A DNA stretch of 40,173 nucleotides from Bilophila sp964538355 (GCA_964538355.1 CAZIFC010000019.1:1-40173), one strand, 5' to 3'; counted from the stretch's first letter, positions 1 through 7,556 are shown. Translations and numbers: made by a program. Notes: generated by a model from the letters alone, not told the origin.

Positions 1-94
1 ATATCGTATCTACGGTCTACCAAGAGTCATTCTGTACTCAAAATTTTTAATAACGGTACAAAATTATTTGTAATTATCTATCAAATGTTTGTTT

Positions 95-247
95 TTATAG
101 TAAATATTCGTATATATCCAAAGTATCCTTTGAGATACTTACGCGTAATTTGATGAGTATTTTGCTGTCAGTCTGTAAAGTGACAGCCTTTTCCTGAATC
201 GTTGAGCCAAAGGTAACCTCAGTTTCCTTGATAATGTAGGCATGCAA
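95..247 (-). other. Short unidentified reading frame, possible 3' gene remnant
   Basis: Reading the minus strand, a TTG at 247 directly after a TAA stop opens a frame of about 50 residues that ends in TAA at 95-97. Its composition is protein-like (mixed hydrophobic and charged, with a stretch around KILIKLRVSISKDTLDIYEYLL), but no family is recognised and no convincing ribosome binding site is seen. It could be the 3' end of a transposase or other gene cut off by the arsenic region, or chance. Bases 1-94 are AT-rich and contain no recognisable gene. A small hairpin (GCTGTCA at 164-170 pairing with TGACAGC at 181-187, then four T) lies inside the frame. Confidence 0.15.
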
Positions 248-282
248 TTAGAAGGAAGTCTTGAAAAGATGCTCACAGCCAT

Positions 283-329
283 AAAGAAAAGGGAACCTGG
301 CGGACGGTAAAACCATCCGCCGCGTTCCC
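283..329 (-). terminator. Rho-independent terminator of the arsenic operon
   Basis: On the minus strand, GGGAAC (324-329 read in reverse) pairs with GTTCCC at 291-296, and inside it GGCGGA pairs with TCCGCC and GGT with ACC around an AAA loop. The hairpin is followed by a T-rich run at 290-283 (TTTTCTTT). It lies just after the ccdA stop codon, where the arsenic operon should end. Confidence 0.75.
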
Positions 330-345
330 GCATAGAATAAGATTA

Positions 346-1050
346 TCATACTATGAACGGAGAGACGGCAAAATACAGACCGATGCCGATTACCAGCAGT
401 CCGGCCAGCTTCCGCCCCCATTGAGTCGCAAGACGCATTCCCTTGGCTTCCACAAGCCGCTGACTGAGTGCCACGGAACTTCCTGCCAACACAATGGGCA
501 GACAATGCCCCAAGGCAAAAAAGAGAATGAGGACTATGCCTTCCGCTATACGCTGTTGCACAGTGATAATGGCGAGAATGGGCGCTATGAAGCCGAATGT
601 GCAGGCCCCGGACAAAATACCATAAGAGCCGCCTAAAATGAATGCCCCGCGATACCCCCGCATGGTGAAACCATTCAGTGCCTTGCCCGGTAGGCGGCAT
701 TTTGCAACGCCCATAAGGTCCAAACCGAGCCAGATCAGCAATGCCCCGACCGGCAGACTCCACAGGGGGGAAATATCACCCAACATGCGGCCGAGCAGTG
801 AACAGATCACCCCGACTGCGGCGATGGAAAGAAACAGTCCCAGGCTGAACACTCCAGCATATCCCGCCGCTTCTCTACCCTGTACCATATGCTCCTGTCC
901 TGCCACATACCCCACCATGAGCGGTATAGAGGCCAGATGACACGGGCTGAACAGAACGCTGACCATTCCCCATAGAAAACAGCCGAGAATCGCCACGGCA
1001 AAGGTGTCCGTCATCCACAGATTGATGGTCAGTAAAAATTGATCAAACAT
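346..1050 (-). CDS. ccdA: CcdA/DsbD-type membrane thiol-electron transporter
   Basis: A polytopic inner-membrane protein of 234 residues with about six hydrophobic segments. Two cysteines sit in the motifs typical of CcdA and the DsbD beta domain: SPCHLASIPLMVGYVAG in the first membrane segment and SGACTFGFIAP in the middle. By family knowledge such proteins move electrons from cytoplasmic thioredoxin to a periplasmic thiol protein. The ATG at 1050 has an AGGA ribosome site about six bases upstream. It is the last gene of the arsenic operon, about 70 bases after the exported thioredoxin gene, so the two probably form a redox pair. Family assignment is firm; a direct role in arsenic handling is inferred from the operon. 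It could also serve general cytochrome c or disulfide maintenance. Confidence 0.85.
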   Translation of the reverse strand: MFDQFLLTINLWMTDTFAVAILGCFLWGMVSVLFSPCHLASIPLMVGYVAGQEHMVQGREAAGYAGVFSLGLFLSIAAVGVICSLLGRMLGDISPLWSLPVGALLIWLGLDLMGVAKCRLPGKALNGFTMRGYRGAFILGGSYGILSGACTFGFIAPILAIITVQQRIAEGIVLILFFALGHCLPIVLAGSSVALSQRLVEAKGMRLATQWGRKLAGLLVIGIGLYFAVSPFIV

Positions 1051-1123
1051 GTCATTTCCTCAGGTCAAGCGTGATGAAACGGCACGGGGAAAAGGCCATC
1101 ATCCCGTGTCGTTCGTAAAAATA

Positions 1124-1489
1124 TTATTCAGCCATGAGCGCGTCTATTTTTTTCTTGATGCTCTCTTCATCCAAGAATCCGGTATGGCGTTCTCGCTCCT
1201 TGCCAGATTTGTCATAAAAAATTTGTGTTGGTATACTTTCTATGTTGTATTTTCGAGCGATATTTTCATTTTCCCATACATCAATAAATCGTATGGCTGC
1301 CTTTCCATCGTAGTACACACCGAGTTTTTCAATAATCGGAGCCATCATTTTACAAGGTACACAGCTTTTTGCTCCTAGATCAAGCATCGTCACTGTGTTT
1401 GGAACAGGTATTTGCTCCGGCGCGGCCTGTGCTGTAGAAAAAGACAACATAAAAATAAAAATAGAAATAATCAGTGAATACTTGAGCAT
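1124..1489 (-). CDS. Exported thioredoxin-fold protein
   Basis: A protein of 121 residues with an N-terminal signal peptide (hydrophobic core over residues 4-18, cleavage probably after AQA near residue 22) followed by a thioredoxin fold. The active site is CVPC within GAKSCVPCKMMAPIIEKL, and the cis-proline region is ESIPTQIFYD. It should therefore act outside the cytoplasm as a dithiol reductant or isomerase. TAGGAG precedes the ATG. It lies between arsC and ccdA on the same strand. CcdA family proteins reduce exactly this kind of partner, so a CcdA-to-thioredoxin electron chain is the natural reading. The final target is unknown. It cannot be the direct cytoplasmic reductant of ArsC if it is exported, which makes its place in an arsenic operon interesting. 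Confidence 0.82.
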   Translation of the reverse strand: MLKYSLIISIFIFMLSFSTAQAAPEQIPVPNTVTMLDLGAKSCVPCKMMAPIIEKLGVYYDGKAAIRFIDVWENENIARKYNIESIPTQIFYDKSGKERERHTGFLDEESIKKKIDALMAE

Positions 1490-1543
1490 AGTTACTCCTA
1501 GTAGTTAAAATGTTGCAAAAATTGTATGGACAGCAAGGAAAAG

Positions 1544-1981
1544 TTATTTTGTAAATAACTCAGGATGCGACAAAGGGATTTTGATTACGAAATCAGCTAA
1601 TTCATCCCGCACGCGCCTGTATTGTGCCAAAGCCTCTTCCTCGTTTTGTGCGGTGAGTGCCAGCTTAGGCGGATCATCAAAGCCGTGGTGTTCAACTTTT
1701 GCGCCACCTGGGAAGTGTGGACAGGCTTCCGCAGCGTCTCCGCAGAGCGTAACCACCAGATCAAACGTGATAGGTGGCAAATCTCGGAGGTTTTTGGGGC
1801 GGTATGTAGAAATGATTACGCCTTTTTCCGCCATAGCCTGCACAGCCAAGTAGTCCACTTCACGGGCCGGAGTAGACCCAGCCGAGTAGACTTGCAATTG
1901 TGGCCACAGCTTCCGCGTCCAGCCTTCGGCCATTTGGCTGCGACAGGAGTTACCCGTGCAGAGGAAAAGAATTGTCTTCAT
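1544..1981 (-). CDS. arsC: Arsenate reductase, thioredoxin-coupled (LMW phosphatase fold)
   Basis: A cytoplasmic enzyme of 145 residues that reduces arsenate to arsenite, the form exported by ACR3 or methylated by ArsM. The P-loop CTGNSCRS places the nucleophile at Cys8 and a second cysteine at Cys13. The redox pair Cys80 and Cys87 is in VTLCGDAAEACP. This spacing matches the Bacillus subtilis/Staphylococcus ArsC family, which uses thioredoxin, and differs from the glutaredoxin-dependent E. coli plasmid ArsC. The HHGFDDPPK segment with its aspartate is also conserved. GGAG lies upstream of the ATG at 1981. A sigma-54 type promoter lies about 45 bases upstream, so this gene may begin its own transcription unit with the thioredoxin and ccdA genes. 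Confidence 0.93.
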   Translation of the reverse strand: MKTILFLCTGNSCRSQMAEGWTRKLWPQLQVYSAGSTPAREVDYLAVQAMAEKGVIISTYRPKNLRDLPPITFDLVVTLCGDAAEACPHFPGGAKVEHHGFDDPPKLALTAQNEEEALAQYRRVRDELADFVIKIPLSHPELFTK

Positions 1982-2013
1982 GATGACTCCGTAGATAAGA
2001 TCTATTATTTGTT

Positions 2014-2041
2014 ATTTGGCAATATAGCAATATATGTGCCA
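2014..2041 (-). promoter_or_regulatory. Candidate sigma-54 promoter for arsC-thioredoxin-ccdA
   Basis: On the minus strand TGGCAC (2036-2041), five bases, then TTGCT (2026-2030) fit the -24/-12 consensus TGGCAC-N5-TTGCW exactly. Transcription would start near 2014-2016, about 34 bases before the arsC ATG. The gap between arsM and arsC (1982-2156) is AT-rich and otherwise empty. No sigma-54 activator gene is seen in the window, so the regulator would come from elsewhere. Confidence 0.5.
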
Positions 2042-2156
2042 AATATAACATGCTTAAAATATTTTATTTATATTTTTTCATCTGTATCATTTTTAACCAT
2101 CTCTGTGTCGTTTGGGTAAAAATTATACAGATGAGCATCGTGTAACTTCAAACAGT

Positions 2157-2996
2157 CTATGGCTTTTGCGCGGAAATTATGGCGCTGGCCATAACATCAT
2201 GGAGCGTTTTTTCCGGGGGAAGCGATTGACGGATTTTCGCGTACAGAGGATCGTCGTCCGATTCCATAGCTTCGATGTAGCCGGACTTCTTATCCAAAGA
2301 GATATGAATAAAACCGCATTCCTTAAGAATGTTTTTCGTTTCTTCCAAGGGAATGGCCCCGGATATGCAGCCGACCAAGGCCGCAACGGAATCCATCACG
2401 TCTTCCGGGAGTTTTTCCAGCAGGGCGATATCTGATACGGAAACCCTGCCGCCGGGCCGCAACACACGAAAAATTTCCTTCCAGACCTGTGGCTTGTCCA
2501 GGGAAAGGTTGATCACACAGTTTGACAAGACCACATCCACGGATTTGTCGGCTACCGGTAAATGTTCGATTTCACCCAGACGAAATTCAACGTTATCAAG
2601 GCCGAAGTGTTCCCGATACCATGCGCAGGCGTTCCGCGCCTTGTGAAGCATTTCCGCCGTCATATCCACGCCGATGACCCGGCCGGATTTCCCGACTCGT
2701 GGGCCTGCCTGAAACACATCGAAGCCGCCGCCCGATCCCAGATCCAGAACTACGTCCCCTTCTTTCAGAGAGGCCAGGGCCAGCGGATTGCCGCAGGAAA
2801 GGCCCATATTGACGCCTTCCGGCAAGTCTTTAATGTCGTCTTCCGAATATCCCAGACTTGCGGCCAAGGTTCTCGCATCGGCACTTGAGCAGCAGCCTTG
2901 CCCACTTCCACAACATGATTGCACGGACCCCAAAGCGATACCGGCATAACCTTGGCGGACTTTCGCCCGCAGTTCTTCTTTTTGAGTACTATCCAT
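2157..2996 (-). CDS. arsM: Arsenite S-adenosylmethionine methyltransferase
   Basis: A class I methyltransferase of 279 residues that methylates arsenite using S-adenosylmethionine. The binding motif LDLGSGGG is at about residues 84-91. Cysteines at about 68 (NMGLSCGNP), 160 (LSNCVINLS) and 210 (VGCISGA) occupy the places of the three arsenic-binding cysteines of the ArsM family, with the same 50-residue spacing between the last two. An additional N-terminal cluster, SCCGSGQGCCSS, is typical of bacterial ArsM. Two nearby ATGs (3002 and 2996) are possible starts; AGGGCGG is better spaced for 2996. A longer frame runs to 3050 but would overlap acr3. It follows acr3 by a few bases, so it is co-transcribed with efflux. 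Confidence 0.92.
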   Translation of the reverse strand: MDSTQKEELRAKVRQGYAGIALGSVQSCCGSGQGCCSSADARTLAASLGYSEDDIKDLPEGVNMGLSCGNPLALASLKEGDVVLDLGSGGGFDVFQAGPRVGKSGRVIGVDMTAEMLHKARNACAWYREHFGLDNVEFRLGEIEHLPVADKSVDVVLSNCVINLSLDKPQVWKEIFRVLRPGGRVSVSDIALLEKLPEDVMDSVAALVGCISGAIPLEETKNILKECGFIHISLDKKSGYIEAMESDDDPLYAKIRQSLPPEKTLHDVMASAIISAQKP

Positions 2997-3009
2997 TGTC
3001 ATTGCCGCC

Positions 3010-4056
3010 CTATGACGCATACCAGCGTCTTTTGATCCATAAGGACACATTGACCAACCCGATCAGCACCGGTACTTCCACCAACGGCCCGATAACTGCT
3101 ACAAACGCTTGCCCGGAGTTCAAGCCGAACACCGCGATAGCCACGGCAATAGCAAGCTCGAAATTGTTGGAAGCCGCTGTAAAAGAGAGGGTTGCCGACT
3201 GTTCGTAATTGGCTCCGGCCTTCCAGGAAAGATAAAAGGAGAACAGAAACATGAAAATGAAATACACGAGCAGCGGAATGGCCACCCGGAGCACGTCAAA
3301 GGGCAGTTGCACAATGTAATCCCCTTTGAGGGAGAACATCACCAGAATGGTGAACAGCAACGCGCGTAACGCCCACGGGCTGACGCGGGGGATAAAAACA
3401 TTTTCGTACCAGTCCAATCCCTTGACCTTAAGTCCATAAAACCGGGAAAGAATCCCGCCCAGGAACGGAATGCCGAGATAAATAAAAACGCTTTCGGCTA
3501 TCTGCCCCATGCTTATATCCACTACAGCCCCGGACATGCCGAACCATCCGGGCAGCACTGTAATGAATACATAAGCGTACACAGAAAAGAATAGCACCTG
3601 AAAAATGGAATTGAACGCCACCAAACCGGCGCAGTACTCACGGTCCCCGCCCGCAAGGTCGTTCCAGATAATCACCATTGCTATGCAACGGGCCAGTCCG
3701 ATGAGGATAAGTCCTATCATATATTCCTGATGACCGGAAAGAAACGTCACGGCCAGTAGAAACATGAGGACGGGGCCGACGAGCCAGTTTTGCGTCAAAG
3801 ACAGCAGAAGAATTTTTTTATTTCTGAAAACCTTGCCGAGTTCTTCATATTTTACCTTCGCCAAGGGCGGGTACATCATGACAATAAGCCCAATAGCGAT
3901 AGGAATGTTTGTAGTACCGACCTGGAAAAAGTTGATCACACTTCTGACGCCCGGCGCGGCCCATCCGAGCATCACACCTATGAACATGGCAAGAAATATC
4001 CACAGTGTCAGATAGCGATCCAGAAAAGACAGTTTTTGTAAGGTGGATTGGCTCAT
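3010..4056 (-). CDS. acr3: ACR3-family arsenite efflux permease
   Basis: An inner-membrane carrier of 348 residues with about ten hydrophobic segments, beginning MSQSTLQKLSFLDRYLTLW. The conserved cysteine is in LARCIAMVIIW (about residue 124), followed by a WNDLAGGD loop, as in ACR3 (the BASS superfamily, distinct from ArsB). It exports arsenite using the membrane potential or proton gradient. The start at 4056 is chosen because GGAGGGGAG sits directly upstream; an open frame extends to 4212 but overlaps the thiol-protein gene and has no ribosome site. It lies between the small thiol protein and arsM. Identification is firm. Confidence 0.92.
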   Translation of the reverse strand: MSQSTLQKLSFLDRYLTLWIFLAMFIGVMLGWAAPGVRSVINFFQVGTTNIPIAIGLIVMMYPPLAKVKYEELGKVFRNKKILLLSLTQNWLVGPVLMFLLAVTFLSGHQEYMIGLILIGLARCIAMVIIWNDLAGGDREYCAGLVAFNSIFQVLFFSVYAYVFITVLPGWFGMSGAVVDISMGQIAESVFIYLGIPFLGGILSRFYGLKVKGLDWYENVFIPRVSPWALRALLFTILVMFSLKGDYIVQLPFDVLRVAIPLLVYFIFMFLFSFYLSWKAGANYEQSATLSFTAASNNFELAIAVAIAVFGLNSGQAFVAVIGPLVEVPVLIGLVNVSLWIKRRWYAS

Positions 4057-4105
4057 ACTCCCCTCCAATGGCAAAAACGGGGCGGATACACCGCCCCCTT
4101 CACGA

Positions 4106-4402
4106 TTAGCACTTTCCGCCGCAACAGCAGCATCCGGCAGAAGCCGAATTGGCGGAAGTCGGCGTGCCCGGTGTAGCGATCCAGCCCATGACTTCGGACT
4201 TGGAAGGCACACGGCCGGTACACATGATTTTGTTATCGATGACCACGGCGGGCGTGGACATGACGCCGAGTGCCATCATTTCTTTCAGGTCCGTAACCTT
4301 TTCCACCGCAGCACTGCTTCCCGCATCCTGCACGGCGGCCTTAACGATGTTTTCCGCTTCTTTGCACTTAGCGCAACCGGGACCGAGAACCTTAATCAAC
4401 AT
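4106..4402 (-). CDS. Small thioredoxin-like CxxC protein with cysteine-rich tail
   Basis: A protein of 98 residues with a compact thioredoxin fold of the Thioredoxin_3 (redox-active disulfide protein 2) type. CAKC is at residues 10-13 in VLGPGCAKCKEAE, and the cis-proline is in MSTPAVVID. It ends in an unusual tail, CCCCGGKC (residues 91-98), which could bind arsenite or another soft metal. No signal peptide is seen, so it is cytoplasmic. The ATG at 4402 is preceded by AAGAGG. Family knowledge: this type is often encoded next to ArsP/DUF318 permeases, as here, with the permease ending only 16 bases upstream. A role handing arsenic to the transporter or reducing ArsC is inferred, not shown. 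Confidence 0.85.
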   Translation of the reverse strand: MLIKVLGPGCAKCKEAENIVKAAVQDAGSSAAVEKVTDLKEMMALGVMSTPAVVIDNKIMCTGRVPSKSEVMGWIATPGTPTSANSASAGCCCCGGKC

Positions 4403-4418
4403 GGCGAACCTCTTTCGG

Positions 4419-5582
4419 TTAAAAGATGTATGTTTGAAGGCTATTGAACAACCAGCCCAGGACCGTGAATATAACCAGCAACATGCCGAGGAAGATAGCC
4501 AACAACTTCCAGCGCATGACCTGTTTGAGCATGAGGACTTCCGGCAGACTCGCCGCCACTGTGCTCATGCAAAAGGCCAACGTCGTGCCCAAAGGTAACC
4601 CCTTGAGCAACAGACTTTCCATAATCGGGATTATCCCCGTGACATTGGTATACAGAGGAATCCCGATGCCCACGGCCACCGGCACGGACCACCATTGCCC
4701 GGCTCCCAAGTTTTCCGTAAACCATTCCTGAGGCACATAGCCGTGCAGTGCGGCTCCGAGTCCCACGCCGATGATGACCCACAGCCAGACCCTTTTAAAA
4801 ATACCGCTCGTTTCCGAGTAAGCGAAGGCATGACGTTCCATGAGGCCCATCTTGGGAACTTCGCCCGCTTCCACCGCGGCTTCTCTGGTAGAGGCGTTCT
4901 TCATGGCGTCCAGCAAAAAGGGTTGCAGCCAGCGTTCCGCACGGAGCGCGTCCATGATGATCCCGCCCACAATTCCCGCAAACATACCCACTACCACATA
5001 AATGACCGTGAACTTCCAACCCAGAAGCCCCCACAGCAGAACCACGGCGATTTCATTAATCAAGGGCGAGGTGATCAGGAAGGACATGGTGATGCCCAAG
5101 GGAATGTGGGCTGTGGTGAACCCCAGGAACAGCGGAATACTAGAACAGGAACAAAACGGCGTGATAGCCCCGAAACCTGCACCCAAAAAGTAGCCAATCC
5201 CTCTACCTTTTCCCGCCAGATAATCCCTGACTCGTTCAACGTGCAGTGTGGCTCGTAACCAGCCGATGACGTAGACCATGAGAACGAGCAGCAAGAGAAT
5301 TTTTGCCGTGTCATAAAAAAAGAACTCTACGGAAGCCCCTAACGGAGTGCCTTTGCCGATGGAAAAAAGATCATAGGTCAGCCATTGCGAAAGAGGCACA
5401 ATGACGGAATAGACCGCGCTCCACAGCATCAGCGCAGCAATGCCAATACCGAAATATCGCAGCTTATTCACATGTGATGGGACGGAAGGAGTTTGTGGTA
5501 CTTCGGACTTTTGACAAGCGCACTGAACTGAGGGAGATAAAATCTGTTTTTCTTCTGGTGCGCCCGCACAGCATTTTGACAT
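4419..5582 (-). CDS. arsP: ArsP-type permease (DUF318/PF03773)
   Basis: A polytopic membrane protein of 387 residues with about eight hydrophobic segments. The family signature TPFCSCSSIPLFLGF is present, followed by SFLITSPLINEIAVVLL and later GIPLYTNVTGIIPI. Family members include ArsP, which exports trivalent organoarsenicals such as methylarsenite, a product of ArsM; the gene symbol is therefore an inference from family and context. The N-terminus carries extra cysteines (MSKCCAG, then QCACQ), a possible metal-sensing or delivery tail. The start at 5582 is chosen because of a strong GAGGTGAG site; a longer frame to 5624 runs over a palindrome and lacks a ribosome site. It is the first structural gene after arsR. 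Confidence 0.82.
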   Translation of the reverse strand: MSKCCAGAPEEKQILSPSVQCACQKSEVPQTPSVPSHVNKLRYFGIGIAALMLWSAVYSVIVPLSQWLTYDLFSIGKGTPLGASVEFFFYDTAKILLLLVLMVYVIGWLRATLHVERVRDYLAGKGRGIGYFLGAGFGAITPFCSCSSIPLFLGFTTAHIPLGITMSFLITSPLINEIAVVLLWGLLGWKFTVIYVVVGMFAGIVGGIIMDALRAERWLQPFLLDAMKNASTREAAVEAGEVPKMGLMERHAFAYSETSGIFKRVWLWVIIGVGLGAALHGYVPQEWFTENLGAGQWWSVPVAVGIGIPLYTNVTGIIPIMESLLLKGLPLGTTLAFCMSTVAASLPEVLMLKQVMRWKLLAIFLGMLLVIFTVLGWLFNSLQTYIF

Positions 5583-5607
5583 TTTGCTCACCTCTTTAAA
5601 TTTCTTT

Positions 5608-5625
5608 ATTGGCAAAATTGCCAAT
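5608..5625. promoter_or_regulatory. Palindromic operator-like site between arsR and arsP
   Basis: ATTGGCAA at 5608-5615 and TTGCCAAT at 5618-5625 form a perfect inverted repeat separated by AA, just upstream of the arsP ribosome site and downstream of arsR. It has no T run and a two-base loop, so a protein-binding site is more likely than a terminator. Which regulator binds it is unknown. Confidence 0.4.
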
Positions 5626-5641
5626 ATTACGAGTAAAAAAA

Positions 5642-5965
5642 TTACCCTTTGTTCAGCATGTCCATTTGCGAAAGGACACGCTTTTCCACGATTTTGCTGG
5701 TGCAGGACAAAAAGGTATCCAGACAGCAGAGGGCAAGGCTGTAGTAGATGTTTGTCCCTCTTTTTTCAGTGGAAACCACACCGGCTTCCCGCAGCACAGA
5801 GAGATGTCTGGAAACTGTGGACATATCATCCCCTACCAGAGCTTGCAGATCGCAGACACATTTTTCACCGTCACGCAGAGCATCTACCATGAGAAGGCGG
5901 CTCGGATGGCCGAGTGCCTTAAATATCTTGGCTTGTTCTGAGATATACTTTCTGTGTCGATCCAT
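5642..5965 (-). CDS. arsR: ArsR-family arsenic-responsive repressor
   Basis: A dimeric winged-helix repressor of 107 residues that should leave the operator when it binds arsenite. The first half (FKALGHPSRLLMVDAL) and the recognition helix region (STVSRHLSVLREAGVV) are typical of ArsR. Cysteines Cys36 and Cys38 in KCVCDLQ match the ELCVCDL inducer-binding motif; additional cysteines at 80, 81 and 88 could complete a binding site at the C-terminal helix. It is the first gene of the operon, with AAGGA before the ATG and a sigma-70 type promoter upstream at 5989-6017, so it probably represses its own operon. Confidence 0.92.
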   Translation of the reverse strand: MDRHRKYISEQAKIFKALGHPSRLLMVDALRDGEKCVCDLQALVGDDMSTVSRHLSVLREAGVVSTEKRGTNIYYSLALCCLDTFLSCTSKIVEKRVLSQMDMLNKG

Positions 5966-5988
5966 ATTTTTATCCTTGGCTTTTCAGC

Positions 5989-6017
5989 AAAATAGCCACT
6001 TAGATTTTGCTTGTCAA
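5989..6017 (-). promoter_or_regulatory. Sigma-70 type promoter of the arsenic operon
   Basis: Read on the minus strand: TTGACA (6012-6017), 17 bases, TATTTT (5989-5994), about 25 bases before the arsR ATG. Spacing is optimal and the -35 is perfect. Confidence 0.6.
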
Positions 6018-6045
6018 GTTTAACTGGCATATTCTCCTTTCCACT

Positions 6046-6540
6046 TTTTTTCGCCAATGGCTACGCTTGTACCCGTGAAAGCCTGAAAAGATTGCAGAAA
6101 GACGGCTACAGCACAGTTATCGTTTTGGAAAGTTCGCCGGGTATTTACCAGTGTTGCTGACCATTCCAAAACTGGGTTCAGAGTTTGACCGTGATGTGGG
6201 CAACCACATTATGGAGCATCTGAACAGCGGGGATGGCGATAAAAATTTATCCGGCTACATCCACCCGTACAGTACGCTGTGCTTTGAGAATCGTAAGTCG
6301 AAACTATCCGAGTCTGCACGTCCCGCGCTATTCGGGAAACGTAAGCGCACGGCGGACTACGCCTTCGGCCCTGCGGGGGACAGGGATTTGGAGCGGAATG
6401 AGCGGTATCGGGAGTTGTGGCGAGGAATTGAGGGAATTGAGGAGAAAGAGCGGAACAATGCAGGGGTAAGAATGCGGTAGAAGCCTCTGTTCGGGATATT
6501 GCGGTTACTATTGGATTCCGCTACGGTGAAGGCATCTTCA
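6046..6540 (+). pseudogene. Decayed RepB-type plasmid primase relic
   Basis: There is no intact gene between arsR and the nuclease gene, but the plus strand carries protein-like pieces in shifting frames. From 6062 one frame reads TRESLKRLQKDGYSTVIVLESSPGIYQ, then stops; from 6151 the next frame continues LTIPKLGSEFDRDVGNHIMEHL and later SGYIHPYS and FENRKSK. This order (DGY...ESSPG.YQ, then Leu-rich helix, then HPYR...FENRK) resembles the RepB/MobA-linked primase domain family (PF16793). A further piece near 6485-6530 reads SVRDIAVTIGF. No start codon with a ribosome site is seen. Inference: a broken mobilisation or replication primase left at the junction. Similarity is from memory only. 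Confidence 0.4.
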
Positions 6541-6554
6541 AAAGGAGCTTTTTT

Positions 6555-7556
6555 GTGAACGAACTCATTGAGTTGTCTTTTTATAATCGTATTAAGGACA
6601 TTTTGGCGACGGCCCGGAATAAGGTTTACGCCACGGCCAATTTTGCGATGGTGGAAGCCTATTGGAATATAGGAAAAAGTATCGTGGAAAAACAGGGAGG
6701 TGAAACGCGGGCTGAGTACGGTGCCAAATTGCTTTCCGAGCTTTCGACGCGGATGACATCCGATTTTGGCAAGGGGTTTACCGTTGCAAACTTAAAAAAT
6801 ATGCGCCAGTTTTTTTTGACTTTTCCAAATAGCTACACGCTGCGTAGCGAATTGAGCTGGAGTCATTATCGCTTGCTCATGCGTGTGGAAAACGAGCAGG
6901 CTCGTCAGTTTTATCAGGATGAATGCGTAAAATCCATGTGGAGTACACGGCAACTAGAGCGGCAAATGAACACGTTTTTTTATGAGCGGCTACTCTCCAG
7001 TCAAAAGAAAAATGAAGTCTCGGCTGAAATCCAGACGTTGGAACCAGCAAAACAACCTGAAGATATTATTCGAGATCCTTATGTGCTGGAATTCCTCGGA
7101 CTTGAGCCAAACTCCTCTTTTTTTGAGAAAGATTTGGAGCAAGCACTCATTGACCACTTACAAAAATTTCTTCTCGAATTAGGGCGTGGATTTTCATTTG
7201 TTGCTCGGCAAAAAAGATTTACTTTTGATGGAAGACATTTCTATATAGATATTGTCTTCTATAATTATATTCTAAAGTGTTTTGTTCTTATTGACCTCAA
7301 GTTAGGGGACTTAACACATCAGGATTTAGGGCAGATGCAAATGTACGTTAATTATTATACACGCGAAATGATGAATGATGGAGACAATCAACCAATCGGT
7401 ATTGTACTGTGTGCAGACAAAAGTGACACAGTAGTAAAGTATACACTACCAGAAGACAATGCACAAATTTTTGCATCTAAATATAAACTCTATCTTCCGT
7501 CAGAAGATGAGTTGCGAGTTGAGTTACAAAATGAATATAATGCGCTCGGCCAATAA
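6555..7556 (+). CDS. YhcG/DUF1016-family PDDEXK nuclease
   Basis: A protein of 333 residues starting at GTG 6555, preceded by AAAGGAG. The N-terminal half matches DUF1016_N (YWNIGKSIVEKQGG, YGAKLLSELSTRM, LSWSHYRLLMRVEN). The C-terminal half is the PDDEXK nuclease domain of the YhcG family (DPYVLEFLGL, LGRGFSFVARQKRFTFDG, YIDIVFYN, LIDLKLG, QMQMYVNYY). The acidic residues of YIDIVF and the D-x-K of IDLKLG form the expected catalytic set. Family knowledge: these are structure-specific or defence-associated nucleases, frequently on mobile elements. The last third is clearly more AT-rich than neighbouring tra genes, which suggests a separate origin. It stands alone on the plus strand between the primase relic and the conjugation operon. 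Confidence 0.88.
   Translation: MNELIELSFYNRIKDILATARNKVYATANFAMVEAYWNIGKSIVEKQGGETRAEYGAKLLSELSTRMTSDFGKGFTVANLKNMRQFFLTFPNSYTLRSELSWSHYRLLMRVENEQARQFYQDECVKSMWSTRQLERQMNTFFYERLLSSQKKNEVSAEIQTLEPAKQPEDIIRDPYVLEFLGLEPNSSFFEKDLEQALIDHLQKFLLELGRGFSFVARQKRFTFDGRHFYIDIVFYNYILKCFVLIDLKLGDLTHQDLGQMQMYVNYYTREMMNDGDNQPIGIVLCADKSDTVVKYTLPEDNAQIFASKYKLYLPSEDELRVELQNEYNALGQ

Noticed and set aside
164..192. Plus-strand terminator
   Set aside because: A 7-bp stem with a short T run only, and no plus-strand gene upstream of it within the window.
2012..2048. TTATTTGGCA...TGCCAAATATAA inverted repeat as an ArsR operator
   Set aside because: One arm coincides with the -24 element of the sigma-54 promoter, which explains it better; spacing of the arms does not match the palindrome at 5608-5625.
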